Source: Margaritifera margaritifera (Eukaryota; Mollusca; Bivalvia; Unionida; Margaritiferidae). From it: a DNA stretch of 64,000 bases. Made by a program: the position numbers and the translations under genes. The notes beneath the pieces are model-generated. The model was not told the origin of the DNA, ran no database searches, and worked only from the letters and a program-made list of their open reading frames with translations. This document shows positions 9,709 through 22,539 of the stretch, piece by piece. Within the stretch, counting starts at the first letter, position 1. Every line of letters starts with the position of its first letter. The stretch covers positions 3,534,001-3,598,000 of the forward strand of contig JAQPZY010001560.1 of NCBI GenBank assembly GCA_029931535.1, written 5' to 3'.

Positions 9709-12700
9709 TACATTTGGGTCTTATTGTGCATTATTTAATATGGGTCTTATTGTGCATCATTTAATTTGGGTCTTATTGTGCATTATTTAATATGGGTCTT
9801 ATTGTGCATTATTTAATATGGGTCTTATTGTGCATCATTTAATATGGGTCTTATTGTGCATTATTTAATATGGGTCTTATTGTGCATTATTTAATATGGG
9901 TCTTATTGTGCATCATTTAATTTGGGTCTTATTGTGCATTATTTAATATGGGTCTTATTGTGCATCATTTAATTTGGGTCTTATTGTGCATTATTTAATA
10001 TGGGTCTTATTGTGCATCATTTAATTTGGGTCTTATTGTGCAATATTTAATATGGGTCTTATTGTGCATTATTTAATATGGGTCTTATTGTGCATTATTT
10101 AATATGGGTCTTATTGTGCATCATTTAATTTGGGTCTTATTGTGCATCATTTAATATAGGTCTTATTGTGCATCATTTAATTTGGGTCTTATTGTCCATC
10201 ATTTAATTTGGGTCTTACTGTGCATTATTTAATATGGGTCTTATTATGCATTATTTAATATGGGTCTTATTGTGCATCATTTAATTTGGGTCTTACTGTG
10301 CATTATTTAATATGGGTCTTATTGTGCATCATTTAATTGGGTCTTATTATGCATTATTTAATATGGGTCTTATTATGCATTATTTAATATGGGTCTTATT
10401 GTGCATTATTTAATATGGGTCTTATTGTGCATTATTTAATATGGGTCTTATTGTGCATTATTTAATATGGGTCTTATTGTGCATCATTTAATATGGGTCT
10501 TATTGTGCATTATTTAATAAGGATCTTATTGTGCATCATTTAATTTGGGTCTTATTGTGCATTATTTAATATGGGTCTTAGTGTCCATCATCTAATATGG
10601 GTCTTATTGTGCATCATTTAATTTGGGTCTTATTGTGCATTATTTAATATGGGTCTTAGTGTCCATCATTTAATATGGGTCTTATTGTGCATCATTTAAT
10701 ATGGGTCTTATTGTGCATTATTTAATTTCGGTCTTATTGTGCATCATTTAATTTGGGTCTTATTGTGCATTATTTAATATGGGTCTTATTGTCCATCATT
10801 TAATATGGGTCTTATTATGCATTATTTAATATGGGTCTTATTGTACATCATTTAATATGGGTCTTAGTGTCCATCATTTAATATGGGTCTTATTGTGCAT
10901 TATTTAATATGGATCTTTTTGTGCATCATTTAATATGGGTCTTATTGTCTATCATTTAATTTGGGTCTAATAAATCATCATTTAATATGGGTCTTATTGT
11001 GCATCATTTAATATGGGTATTATTGTACATTATTTAATATGTCTTATTGTGCATTATTTAATTTGGGTCTAATTGTGCATCATTTAATATGGGTCTTATT
11101 GTACATTATTTAATATGGGTCTTATTGTACATCATTTAATATGGGTCTTATTGTCTATCATTTAATTTGGGTCTAATTGTGCATCATTTAATATGGGTCT
11201 TATTGTACATCATTTAATATGGGTCTTATTGTACATTATTTAATATGTCTTATTGTGCATCATTTAATATGGGTCTTATTGTACATTATTTAATATAGGT
11301 CTTATTGTCTATCATTTAATTTGGGTCTTATTGTCTATCATTTAATTTGGGTCTAATTGTACATTATTTAATATGGGTCTTATTGTGCATCATTTAATAT
11401 GGGTCTTTTTGTGCATCATTTAATATGGCTCTTATTGTACATTATTTAATATGGGTCTTATTGTACATCATTTAGTATGGGTCTAATTGTACATTATTTA
11501 ATATGGGTCTTATTGTCTATCATTTAATTTGGGTCTTATTGTCTATCATTTAATTTGGGTCTAATTGTACATTATTTCATTTGGGTCTAATTGTGCATCA
11601 TTTAATATGGATCATATAATATGGGTCTTATTGTACATTATTTAATATGTCTTATTGTGCATCATTTAATATGGGTCTTATTTTACATCATTTAATATGG
11701 GTCTTATTGTACATTATTTAATATGGGTCTTATTGTCTATCATTTAATTTGGGTCTTATTGTCTATCATTTAATTTGGGTCTAATTTTACATTATTTAAT
11801 ATGGGTCTTATTGTGCATTATTTAATATGTCTTATTGTGCATCATTTAATATGGGTCTTATTGTGCATCATTTAATATGGGTCTTATTGTACATCATTTA
11901 ATATGGGTCTTATTGTACATTATTTAATATGGGTCTTATTGTGCATTATTTAATATGGGTCTTATTGTGCATTATTTAATATGGGTCTTATTGTACATTA
12001 TTTAATATAGGTCTTAGTGTCCATCATTTAATTTGGGTCTAATTGTGCATCATTTAATATGGGTCTTATTGTACATCATTTAATATGGGTCTTATTGTGC
12101 ATTATTTAATATGGGTCTTATTGTGCATCATTTAATATGGGTCTTATTGTACATCATCTAATGTGGTTCTTATTGTGCATTATTTAATTTGGGTCTTATT
12201 GTACATCATTTAATATGGGTCTTATTGTGCATTATTTAATATGGGTCTTATTGTGCATCATTTAATATGGGTCTTATTGTACATCATTTAATATGGGTCT
12301 TATTGTGCATTATTTAATATGGGTCTTATTGTGCATCACTTAATATGGGTCTTATTGTACATCATTTAATATGGGTCTTATTGTGCATTATTTAATATGG
12401 GTCTTATTGTGCATCATTTAATATCGGTCTTATTGTACATCATTTAATATCGGTCTTATTGTGCAATTTTTAATATGGGTCTATTGTACATCATTTAATA
12501 TGGGTCTTATTGTACATCATTTAATATGGGTCTTATTGTACATTATTTAATATGGGTCTTATTGTCTATCATTTAATTTGGATCTAATTGTACATCATTT
12601 AATATGGGTCTTATTGTACATCATTTAATATGGATCTTATTGTGCATCATTTCATATGGGTCTTATTGTACATCATTTAATATGGGTCTTATTGTGCATC

Positions 12701-15561
12701 ATTTAATATGGGTCTTATTGTACATCATTTAATATGGGTCATATTGTACATCATTTAATATGGGTCTTATTGTACATCATTTAATATGGGTCTTATTGTA
12801 CATCATTTAATATGGGTCTTATTGTGCATTATTTAATATGGGTCTTATTGTGCATCATTTAATATGGGTCTTATTGTGCATCATTTAATATGGGTCTTAT
12901 TGTGCATCATTTAATATGGGTCTTATTGTACATCATTTAATATAGGTCTTATTGTGCATCATTTAATATGGGTCTTATTGTCCATCATTTAATATGGGTC
13001 TTATTGTGCATTATTTCATATAGGTCTTATTGTGCATTATTTAATATGGGTCTTATTGTACATCATTTAATATGGGTCTTATTGTGCATCATTTAATATG
13101 GGTCTTATTGTGCATTATTTAATATGGGTCTTATTGTACATCACTTACTATAGGTCTTATTGTGCATCATTTAATATGGGTCTTATTGTCCATCATTTAA
13201 TATGGGTCTTATTGTGCATTATTTCATATAGGTCTTATTGTGCATTATTTAATATGGGTCTTATTGTACATCATTTAATATGGGTCTTATTGTACATCAT
13301 TTAATATGGGTCTTATTGTGCATTATTTAATATGGGTCTTATTGTAGATCATTTAATATGGGTTTATTGTGCATTATTTAATATGGGTCTTATTGTACAT
13401 CATTTAATATGGGTCTTATTGTGCATTATTTAATATGGGTCTTATTGTGCATCATGTAATATGGGTCTTATTGTACATTATTTAATATAGGTCTTATTGT
13501 GCATCATTTAATATGGGTCTTATTGTGCATTATTTAATATGGGTCTAATTGTGCATCATTTAATATAGGTCTTTTTGTGCATCATTTAATATGGGTTTTA
13601 TTGTACATTATTTAATATGGGTCTTATTATGCATTATTTAATATGGGTCTTATTGTGCATCATTTAATATGGGTCTTATTGTGCATTATTTAATATGGGT
13701 CTTATTGTGCATCATGTAATATGGGTCTTATTGTACATCATTTAATATAGGTCTTATTGTGCATCATTTAATATGGGTCTTATTGTGCATTATTTAATAT
13801 GGGTCTATTGTACATCATTTAATATGGGTCTTATTGTACATCATTTAATATGGGTCTTATTGTACATTATTTAATATGGGTCTTATTGTCTATCATTTAA
13901 TTTGGATCTAATTGTACATCATTTAATATGGGTCTTATTGTACATCATTTAATATGGATCTTATTGTGCATCATTTCATATGGGTCTTATTGTACATCAT
14001 TTAATATGGGTCTTATTGTGCATCATTTAATATGGGTCTTATTGTACATCATTTAATATGGGTCATATTGTACATCATTTAATATGGGTCTTATTGTACA
14101 TCATTTAATATGGGTCTTATTGTACATCATTTAATATGGGTCTTATTGTGCATTATTTAATATGGGTCTTATTGTGCATCATTTAATATGGGTCTTATTG
14201 TGCATCATTTAATATGGGTCTTATTGTGCATCATTTAATATGGGTCTTATTGTACATCATTTAATATAGGTCTTATTGTGCATCATTTAATATGGGTCTT
14301 ATTGTCCATCATTTAATATGGGTCTTATTGTGCATTATTTCATATAGGTCTTATTGTGCATTATTTAATATGGGTCTTATTGTACATCATTTAATATGGG
14401 TCTTATTGTGCATCATTTAATATGGGTCTTATTGTGCATTATTTAATATGGGTCTTATTGTACATCACTTACTATAGGTCTTATTGTGCATCATTTAATA
14501 TGGGTCTTATTGTCCATCATTTAATATGGGTCTTATTGTGCATTATTTCATATAGGTCTTATTGTGCATTATTTAATATGGGTCTTATTGTACATCATTT
14601 AATATGGGTCTTATTGTACATTATTTAATATGGGTCTTATTGTGCATTATTTAATATGGGTCTTATTGTACATCATTTAATATGGGTTTATTGTGCATTA
14701 TTTAATATGGGTCTTATTGTACATCATTTAATATGGGTCTTATTGTGCATTATTTAATATGGGTCTTATTGTGCATCATGTAATATGGGTCTTATTGTAC
14801 ATTATTTAATATAGGTCTTATTGTGCATCATTTAATATGGGTCTTATTGTGCATTATTTAATATGGGTCTAATTGTGCATCATTTAATATGGGTCTTTTT
14901 GTGCATCATTTAATATGGGTTTTATTGTACATTATTTAATATGGGTCTTATTATGCATTATTTAATATGGGTCTTATTGTGCATCATTTAATATGGGTCT
15001 TATTGTGCATTATTTAATATGGGTCTTATTGTGCATCATGTAATATGGGTCTTATTGTACATCATTTAATATAGGTCTTATTGTGCATCATTTAATATGG
15101 GTCTTATTGTGCATTATTTAATATGGGTCTAATTGTGCATCATTTAATATGGGTCTTTTTGTGCATCATTTAATATGGGTCTTATTGTACATTATTTAAT
15201 ATGGGTCTTATTATGCATTATTTAATATGGGTCTTATTGTGCATCATTTAATATTGGTCTTATTGTGCATTATTTAATATGGGTCTTTTTGTGCATCATT
15301 TAATATGGGTCTTATTGTGCATTATTTAATATGGGTCTTATTATGCATTATTTAATATGGGTCTTATTATGCATCATTTAATATGGGTTTTATTGTGCAT
15401 TATTTAATATGGGTCTTATTGTGCATCATTTAATATGGGTCTTATTGTACATCATTTAATATCGGTCTTATTGTGAATTATTTAATATGGGTCTTATTGT
15501 GCATCATTTAATATGGGTCTTATTGTACATTATTTAATATGGGTCTTATTGTCCATCATTT
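9709..15561. repeat. Large minisatellite: 26-bp monomer, about 225 copies over 5.85 kb
   Basis: The monomer begins GGGTCTTATTGTGCAT and continues CATTTAATAT; it is repeated head to tail with almost no interruption. Variants fall into recurrent classes: CATTATTT versus CATCATTT, TTTGGG versus TATGGG, GTGCAT versus GTACAT, GTCTAT or GTCCAT. Alternating TTTGGG/TATGGG types dominate 9,709-10,960. GTCTATC and TCTAATTGT types mark about 10,930-11,800. GTACATC types dominate the right half. As 26 is not divisible by three, translation cycles through three frames every 78 bp; the 68-codon frames at 13,098 and 14,422 are by-products. The array starts abruptly after AATACATTT and ends at TCCATCATTTCTTAAA. 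Confidence 0.97.
12477..15124. repeat. 1,324-bp internal direct duplication inside the minisatellite
   Basis: The distinctive shortened monomer GGGTCTATTGTACATC occurs at 12,477 and again at 13,801. The rare variants that follow (TTTGGATCTAATTG, TTTCATATGGG, GGGTCATATTG, CACTTACTATAGG, ATCATGTAATATGGG) recur in the same order exactly 1,324 bp later. Only a few mismatches are seen (for example GTAGATC near 13,345 versus GTACATC near 14,669). The two halves are therefore near-identical, a recent unequal-exchange product or an assembly duplication. Confidence 0.92.
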
Positions 15562-15710
15562 CTTAAATTTTCCAATGCAACTATAATCATAAACTTTATA
15601 ATATACATGTTAATGTTATTTGTGGTAAATCTTTAGTCCTGAAACCAAAGTGTCAAAGTCTCGAAGAATTTTATCCATCATCAAAATCAGAAGTCATAAA
15701 GGGATAAATA

Positions 15711-15905
15711 CTGAGTAAATCAAAGTAGTGGTTTCTGATTGGCTGAATTCCAGTAAATGACCTCCTTGAATGAGCAAGCAAATCAAAGTAGCAATTTTGA
15801 TCAACTGAATTCCAGTGTATCACCTCTCTGAATGAACAAGTGAATCAAAGTAGCAGTTTTGATTGGCTGAATGCAGTGAAAGAGCAAAATTACATATGAT
15901 TACAA
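15711..15905. repeat. ~62-bp imperfect tandem repeat, 3 copies
   Basis: AATCAAAGTAGCAGTTTTGA...GGCTGAATTCCAGTG...CCTCTCTGAATGA recurs with CAAAGTA at 15,721, 15,784 and 15,845. A fourth diverged copy is at about 17,360-17,415 (AAATCAAAACAGCAG, AGCTGAATGCCAGTGATATC). Confidence 0.75.
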
Positions 15906-16189
15906 TATAAATTTTATAAATCAGGCTAAAAATGTTTCATAAATGACTGAAACATTTATTTAATGCAATTTTCTAAGATGCAATGTACATGGAAGAATAG
16001 TCATTGATTCTAGCATTAGGAAACTGTAAGGCATAATGAATGATAACACTCAATTACAGTGAATGTTTCACGTACAAGAAATATTATTCTAGCTAGTATG
16101 TACAAGTAAGTCAGGGAACCTTTCTGATACATACCCTGAGGGTGGGGCTAGGGGGTGGTGGGTGGTTTTGCATAAACTTATAATAACTC

Positions 16190-17000
16190 TCAAATTATGA
16201 AACCAACATGTCCAAAAATTGGTGTGCATGATCCAACTGTCAACACATTATATGGTGGGTAAAAACAAGGCTCTTAGGTCATTCCCTTGGAACATGCAGT
16301 TGTGGCACCTGGGTCACAACTAAAAAATCATTAATTTTATATACACTTATTGGGCGTGAAAAGGGAAGTTCTGTTATGTAACAGACTTTGACTTTGGCCC
16401 CTAAGTCTACTCTTACCTCTCGGTGACTCGACCCCAGCGGCACATTTTGTTCTGTTGTTTGTTTTGGGTTTTTTTGGGGGGGAGCAGGGGGACAAAGCAG
16501 GGGAGTACTGCGATATGTGTTTTACAAAACACTCTAGTTTTACATAAATTTCAAATAACTCCTGAGCTGTTTGTCTCACATGTCTGAGAACAAGATTATG
16601 TGATCAATGGCCCAAGTGTCAATAAATGTTAGACTTGGATTCCTGGGTCATGCTCCAGGGTGCTTCTCTACCAAAGAGGAACTTATACTCTGGGTCACAA
16701 ATTTTAAACTACATGTACTGAGGTCCTCTCCCTATAACCACATATTCATACTGGGAATGAAAAGACCAATTTAGACATGCAGCTGACACTGACTCCAGAA
16801 TCCATCCCTACCCCCAGGGACTGAGTCCCTGGGTCATAATTTGGAAAATATTGAGATGCCAACCCTATAACCATATATACACTTAGTGAGCATAAAAAGT
16901 CATATTCATATATACCTATGCAACTAAAATTGACCCATGGGTCTTTTTTCAACCCCTGGGACTTGACCCTTGAGTTAGATATTTTTGGTGAGTCACTGGA
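16190..17000. repeat. Dispersed repeat family R2, about three diverged units
   Basis: Recurring phrases include AAAATTGGTGTGCATGATCC, ACCCTATAACCATATATACA, GAGCATAAAAAG, GACTGAGTCCCTGGGTC and CCTGGGACTTGACCC. They recur at about 16,330, 16,730 and 16,860. A further copy is at 32,300-32,500 (AAAATTGGTGTGTGATTACTG, CACCCTATATAT, GACTTGGGTCCCTGGATCC). No coding potential is seen. Confidence 0.6.
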
Positions 17001-17129
17001 GCCAAGGGGGGCAGCACAGGGATATGTGCTTTACAAATAATAACACAACTTTTTTTAAAAATAGCAAATTAGTGTTTTTTTAGGATTTCAGTGCTGTGAA
17101 CCATCAAGAGTCCTAATGTCATCTATGTG

Positions 17130-17170
17130 GGACTTCTCAGAAAGCAGGAAGTCCCAAGCAGGAAGTCCCA
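17130..17170. repeat. 16-bp direct duplication
   Basis: AGCAGGAAGTCCCA is repeated in immediate succession, a short replication-slippage type duplication. Confidence 0.7.
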
Positions 17171-18743
17171 AGCAGACTTTCACATATATACCTAAGAGTA
17201 ATGCACACTCTTTATAACGTCAAAAACAGAAATTCTGGAAAACTTTTACAATTTCTTACTGCTTCAGCAGTTAAATATTTTAACTGGAAAAGAGGGATTT
17301 CAATTTATCCTTGAAAACCTTTCTGGATCTATCCCTGACCGTTGCACCTCTTCAAATAAACAAATCAAAACAGCAGTCTCAGAATATTAGCTGAATGCCA
17401 GTGATATCACAATCAAGGATACATTAAGAATTTAAGTCAAAGATTTGCAGATAAGCTCTGTGTGGAGGTAGTGAAACACAGCCATTATTAACTCGACACT
17501 CTACATTATTATTTCCTAAGATAAGTCACTATTCTAAAAATAGCAATGATACAGTGAGTTCTGACTCATCTAATGCACACTACTCATTTACATAACCTTT
17601 AATCCAGAATAACTTCCCTTTCTATATTTTTGTTGTTGTCATTCAGAATATTAGTCTGTTTCATAGTCATATATAAATCCATTAAACAAACATTAAGGAA
17701 GCACAATACACAAATTATTTTCTTTTGTCACACAATATTAAAAACAAACTAACACTTCATGTGGGTATATTTTTGCTATTATTGACCAGGAAGTTATCCA
17801 ATACACAAATGAAAATGCATGAATATCTAACTTTTGGAGAAAACTGATATGCTAACTAAAAATTTCAAATAAGGGTGTAAATAATTTACTAAACACTGTA
17901 GGTACAACAGTAAGAATGGATATAAGTAACCAGGTCTAGAAATATATAACTCCTGAGCTTGAAAGTTTTAGCCTGAGATATTGTTTTGACCAATTACAAA
18001 TGACATTACTTTTGAAAGCTCGTTTCTGATTGGCTGATAGTAGAAACTCTCAGACTCAAGCTCCAAGTTTTATGATCTCCAAGTTTGTACAGATATCTTA
18101 CTTAAATTCAGCTGAAAATTTCACATAGGGTCAGATTCAGGATTTTTCTAAATGGGAGGAAGGTGATTTTAAGACAAGGTAGTTTTTCTGTTTAAAATTG
18201 CCAACCATTTCCATTTTTCAATTAAAAAATCTACTTTTTTAATTGGAAATGGGGTTGGGTAACTGAACCCTCTGAATCTGCCACTGTTCACATAATATAT
18301 GATTGAAATAGTTTAACAATACTCAAATACATTTCATGACATGCAGCAGACATCTTGAAATAGGCTGACCATATGTACGAATTTTTTCAAACAATATGGA
18401 TTTTTGGTCAAAGTTGTGAATATATAGCTGGATAATACTAAGGTTGCAACATTTACACATGTAAACAGTTTAGATTAAATTACCGCCCGTAAACATTTAC
18501 ACAATTTGGTAAACATGCAAACAAACATACATGCATGTGGCAGTCACTGATGGTCAGGAACTACCCATTCCAATTAAATTTTATATTTCCTCAACTCTGG
18601 TTAAGTGGACTGTTTAGAAGATATTTTCTGTTAATTCTTTCCTTAAAGTATGTACACATTTCACATCGAATGTGTCATCGCTAGGACAAAGCCAAAGTTG
18701 ATGATAATAGGACGCAGCACGCATTACACAACATTACACAACA
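17171..18743. other. Non-coding stretch
   Basis: No conserved frame or array is seen. A short foldback at about 18,180-18,260 pairs CCATTTCCATTTTTCAATTA with TTTTTTAATTGGAAATGG, possibly a decayed small MITE. Confidence 0.4.
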
Positions 18744-19090
18744 TTACACACCTGGTTGATTTACTGATACAATTGGAACATTGCTCAGCTTTTCCATCTG
18801 GGAAGAAACCTTGGATGTAAATCGCCACCATTGAGAACTATATTCACACCTACTTTTGTTCACATGGCACAATATGGCAGCGAAAGGCAACAAATTCACA
18901 ATTGGAACACTGTCTGCCTTTTCTGTCACGACATATCTGGTACACTCCACCAAAGGTGAATCTCCCAAACCCATCAAATTTATGTGTATTCCTACAATTA
19001 CGTTTAAGGTTTTTTTCTCTGACTTGATGGAAAAGGCTGAGCAATGTTTCCAATTGTTACTGATAAAGCTAAGTACATTAAAAAAACACC
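18744..19090 (-). repeat. Cys-rich module in two minus-strand copies and one inverted copy
   Basis: On the minus strand, about 18,855-18,990 reads FTFGGVYQICRDRKGRQCSN and continues to a CHIVPC motif, with a donor-like GTAGGT just after. The adjacent 18,760-18,850 reads PDGKAEQCSNCISKSTRC. Both share GGAAAAG/CAGAAAAGG followed by GTTCCAATTGT. The plus strand at about 19,020-19,080 (GATGGAAAAGGCTGAGCAAT) is an inverted copy of the same unit. The CSNC pair suggests a metal-binding module. No complete gene is visible, so this may be duplicated exon debris or a transposon remnant. Confidence 0.4.
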
Positions 19091-20095
19091 ATTCAAGTTT
19101 TTAAGCCATCATACAGTTGCTTAGTCACTGTAGATCCTACAAAAGCATCCCATGTGCATGTCCACACACTACGACCAGTTGCATTATCTATTTGTTTCAT
19201 CATGTACATGTATGTAGCAGAAGGACAACCATCCTAGGAATCTTTTACCTAAATTATCAGATATATTCAACAAAGAGATGTTTTACACACTGAATCTTGT
19301 CATAATTAAGAGGTAAAATACATACAGCAAATGAAACAATCACAAGCTGAGCAAGGTACAGAATGCACATTATAATAGCAGTCAGCTGTTAAGTAAGCCT
19401 AATGGGTTGATATAAGGAAACACAAAATTCTAATCATTTTGATTAAACAGCATTGTTTTAGTTATTGTAAACTGTGTACATGTTTAGAAATTTTGTTAAA
19501 CATTGCAGCCTTAGATAATACAAAATTAGGGATTTTTTCCTGATCAAAATTTACATTCTTCAAACTGACCAATTTTGGTTTAATTTAGCATCCATTCATT
19601 GCTGCTACTGATATAATTTCTCTGATATATGGAAATTTTGAAAGCTGAAAGGATGAATTACACATAAATACCACAAAAATAATAAAGACCTTAATTGTTG
19701 TGCTACTTCTTCTGATTTCCTTGGAGATTCATTTTAATTTGGACATAAATCCATAACTAATAAAGGTATTGATTTTGTTGGCAAAATCTAAGTGGTCACC
19801 CAGTTGAAAATTTAAGTACATGTACGTAACAAAGAATGTAATACAGTACTCCCTCATTAAAATGCTGTCCATTGGAGCCAGAGTATACCACCTTGTATTG
19901 AGAGTGCCATATAATAATGTACAGAGATATACATATAATTTTAGTATTACATATAAATATTTTCTTTTAAATTATATTTTACATAGCAACAAGTATAAAG
20001 GTCCACCCAATCCAAAATCACTTAAAAATGTATAGGCTGGTGTGCATTTTCTTGTGCTACTCCTAGTTGAAAATCTATCCCAAAGTAAGAGTCAT
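19091..20095. other. Non-coding stretch
   Basis: AT-rich, with no array or conserved frame that I can support. The 71-codon plus-strand frame at 19,820-20,035 lacks any recognisable motif. Confidence 0.4.
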
Positions 20096-20097
20096 TA

Positions 20098-20314
20098 CCG
20101 TATATACTCGCGTATAAGTAGAAACCCAATGCAAAGATCATAGACCCTGATCTGCTGTCACATAATGCACTGGCAGATCAGGGTCTATGTTGTTTGTTTT
20201 CCTGATTAGTCCTTACAAACTGCATAGACCCAGATCTGCCGGCGGATTATGCGACAGCAGATCTGGGTCTATGCAGTTTGCAGTTGGTATCAGTTTATAC
20301 GTGAGTATAAACGG
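20098..20314. mobile_element. Foldback MITE copy B, TA-flanked, 217 bp
   Basis: The termini CCGTATATACTCGCGTATAA and TTTATACGTGAGTATAAACGG are inverted repeats flanked on both sides by TA (20,096-20,097 and 20,315-20,316), as expected for TA-targeting (Tc1/mariner-type) insertion. Two nested hairpins lie inside: ATAGACCCTGATCTGC paired with GCAGATCAGGGTCTAT, and GCATAGACCCAGATCTGC paired with GCAGATCTGGGTCTATGC. This is the best-preserved of the three copies. Confidence 0.88.
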
Positions 20315-20316
20315 TA

Positions 20317-21400
20317 GATAGAAATGTTTGTGAAAAATTACCTTGTCACAAACTGTCGATAAAATAACAACTGAAGGAGTACTCAAAATTCATCATATTT
20401 GCACAGACTGAAGATCATAAACTGCTCTTATCAAATACAAAAGAAAAGTATATATTGGCAAGGTTTTTTTTCAGTACTACACAAGTACTAAGATTATATC
20501 ATTTTTTCCAACTGAAAGCTTGTGCAGCCGATTTATGGCAAGTCATAATCCATGAAGATTTCCCAATGTCTCCTGTAATTATTGTTGACTTTATCATTTT
20601 CTTTTACAACACTATTATTGTGATTTTTAAAACTTTGTAAGAATTTTTCTTTTTCATTATTTAAAGAAACACATGACAACCATGTCATTTTACATAACCT
20701 CCCTCAGAGTTCACAGCACTATAATACACCTTGGTTAAAAAAAAAGGGGGGGGGGCATCATATTGATGATGTCATTTTAAAAAAAGCATTGACTTTACAA
20801 GTGGACTTTCTTAAGTAGCTAAAATGAAAAAATAGATTTTTAATAATTTTATGGTAATGAGCCCTTGTTTTTAACATCCGGGAAAAAATGAGTACAATAC
20901 AAAATTATTTATTACACAATTAGAATTATAAGTTTAAAGTGAGTACAGCAATGATTGTGCTATTTAACTCTCTGAGATGATCGTCTCAATTAACAGGCTC
21001 AGTACTTAAAATATGATAAATAAATTAAATCAGTAATACGAGACATGTAACCGACCATTTTGCCTGAATAAAGCACAATACCTGTTAAATATTTGTGGAT
21101 TCGAATTTGGTTATTAATTATTTCAAAGTTATCCTGTCACACCTAATTAATCCTCAATTCCAACTGTATTCTGCTGATCTGATGTAAATTAGTGATCCCC
21201 CCCCCCCCCTCCCTACCCAGATCCACTTGAAATACGATGTCTTTGCTCACAGGTCCTTGCTCATGTAAGTCTGTATAGATGTACCGATAAATTTCTCACC
21301 TTGACCAAATCGCATTAAATGTCTCGTTTAAAGTCTTCTCCCAAGTAAGTAATTACATTTAGTGCAATTTGTTTAGTGGTACTTTCTAATTAATCGTAAA
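20317..21400. other. Non-coding stretch with homopolymer runs
   Basis: Contains a mixed A8/G9 run at about 20,738-20,755 and a C12 run at about 21,197-21,208. No gene is recognised. Confidence 0.45.
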
Positions 21401-21560
21401 AATTAGCCTTACCCGATTTGTAGGCGGTTTCTTTGATCATCACTTGTTTTGTTTATGTGGAATGCATCACTGAGTCAATACAATTTCACCTGCTTCCGTT
21501 CGCCAAGGTATGAATGATGTCACGTCATCCAGGTGAAAGGGAAATCCCAAACATATGGAA
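21400..21560 (-). promoter_or_regulatory. Possible minus-strand promoter and first exon
   Basis: The minus strand has the CRE/ATF-like core TGACGTG (21,521-21,527 complement) and, about 110 bases downstream, a donor-like CAAATCGG|GTAAGGCTA. GC content is locally higher than in the flanks. This could be the untranslated first exon of the gene whose coding exon is proposed at 7,034-7,419, which would put the 5.85-kb minisatellite in its first intron. This is inference with weak support. Confidence 0.2.
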
Positions 21561-22000
21561 TTTCCTGACTTAAGTACAGAAGAATCATTGCAATCAAAGT
21601 CTAGCGTTCAAAAGGTACTGCTAATGTTTTTAGCAGGGACATAATGTATTTGTCACACGAAATTCCATTTAAAATATATTCTTATAAACTTGTTTTCACA
21701 CACATGTAGATGCTTTCGAGTGAAAGGTCAATATTCTCGATTCGGCATATTTCTCGTATGATCCTTACATATGTTGGGCTGACTGGTTTAACGAATTTCT
21801 ACAAAACTTAATCCGATACTGTTGATGAACTACTACAGATTGTTTTTCATAACTGGAATCAGGATCTCGCACATACCAAAAAATATTAAACAGGAAGTTG
21901 AAACTAAATCTTCAGCTTTGTACCAGTAGCAAGTACATTACCCTTAATGCATACAAGATATTCGTCACGTTGCAAGAAGTCAAGCTATAAGTACTTGCGA
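21561..22000. other. Non-coding stretch
   Basis: No repeat or gene recognised. Confidence 0.4.
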
Positions 22001-22471
22001 CACAGGACCCTTCAGGTATCACGGTACCAATTGTTTTTCCATAGACCTTAATGTTAATGTTTGGTGAAATAAAAATACCTTCTCTTCTACTTTAGCATGC
22101 GTGTCACACACTGTCATAGAGAACAATATTAGATTGTCAATTTGACAGTGACAGAACCAGGTACTCCATGGCATTTAAGAGAGATAACTCTGCTGGAACT
22201 AGACAGGGGTCAGAGTTATCCAGTCACAACAGACACATTTTCAGGGATGTGTATCACATTTTTAAAAAATCATAAAAAATACAAAACATGATCTACATAT
22301 GAATTAACATAATCTCACATGTTGCTAAGAGACTCAACTTTTTTTTAAGCCAGACAGAAACTACAACTCTTACATAATACACCAATCACAGCTAGTTTTG
22401 TTGTTTATTTCCCTACACCTTAAGCTCCACCCCCCTGGGCTTGCGCAATTGGTACCGACACAGGACCCTGC
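22001..22471. mobile_element. Candidate small element with inverted ends and direct flanks
   Basis: GACACAGGACCCT occurs at about 22,000 and again at about 22,457. Just inside these, CGGTACCAATTG at about 22,021 faces CAATTGGTACCG at about 22,448 in inverted orientation. The layout resembles a MITE with a target duplication. However, on the left 11 bases separate the flanking repeat from the inverted repeat, so it is not a clean insertion. Confidence 0.35.
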
Positions 22472-22539
22472 AGTGTACGACAAAGGTCAAAATTACAGTT
22501 TGCGGTCCATCGCTTTTAAAAAGCTTTTAAATGGAGGTT

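Noticed and set aside
13098..14628. Two identical 68-codon frames
   Set aside because: They lie inside the 26-bp minisatellite and are identical because of the 1,324-bp duplication.
9709..15561. Regular 26-bp repeats resembling a CRISPR array
   Set aside because: Units are directly head to tail with no unique spacers, and the locus is in eukaryotic DNA without any cas gene.
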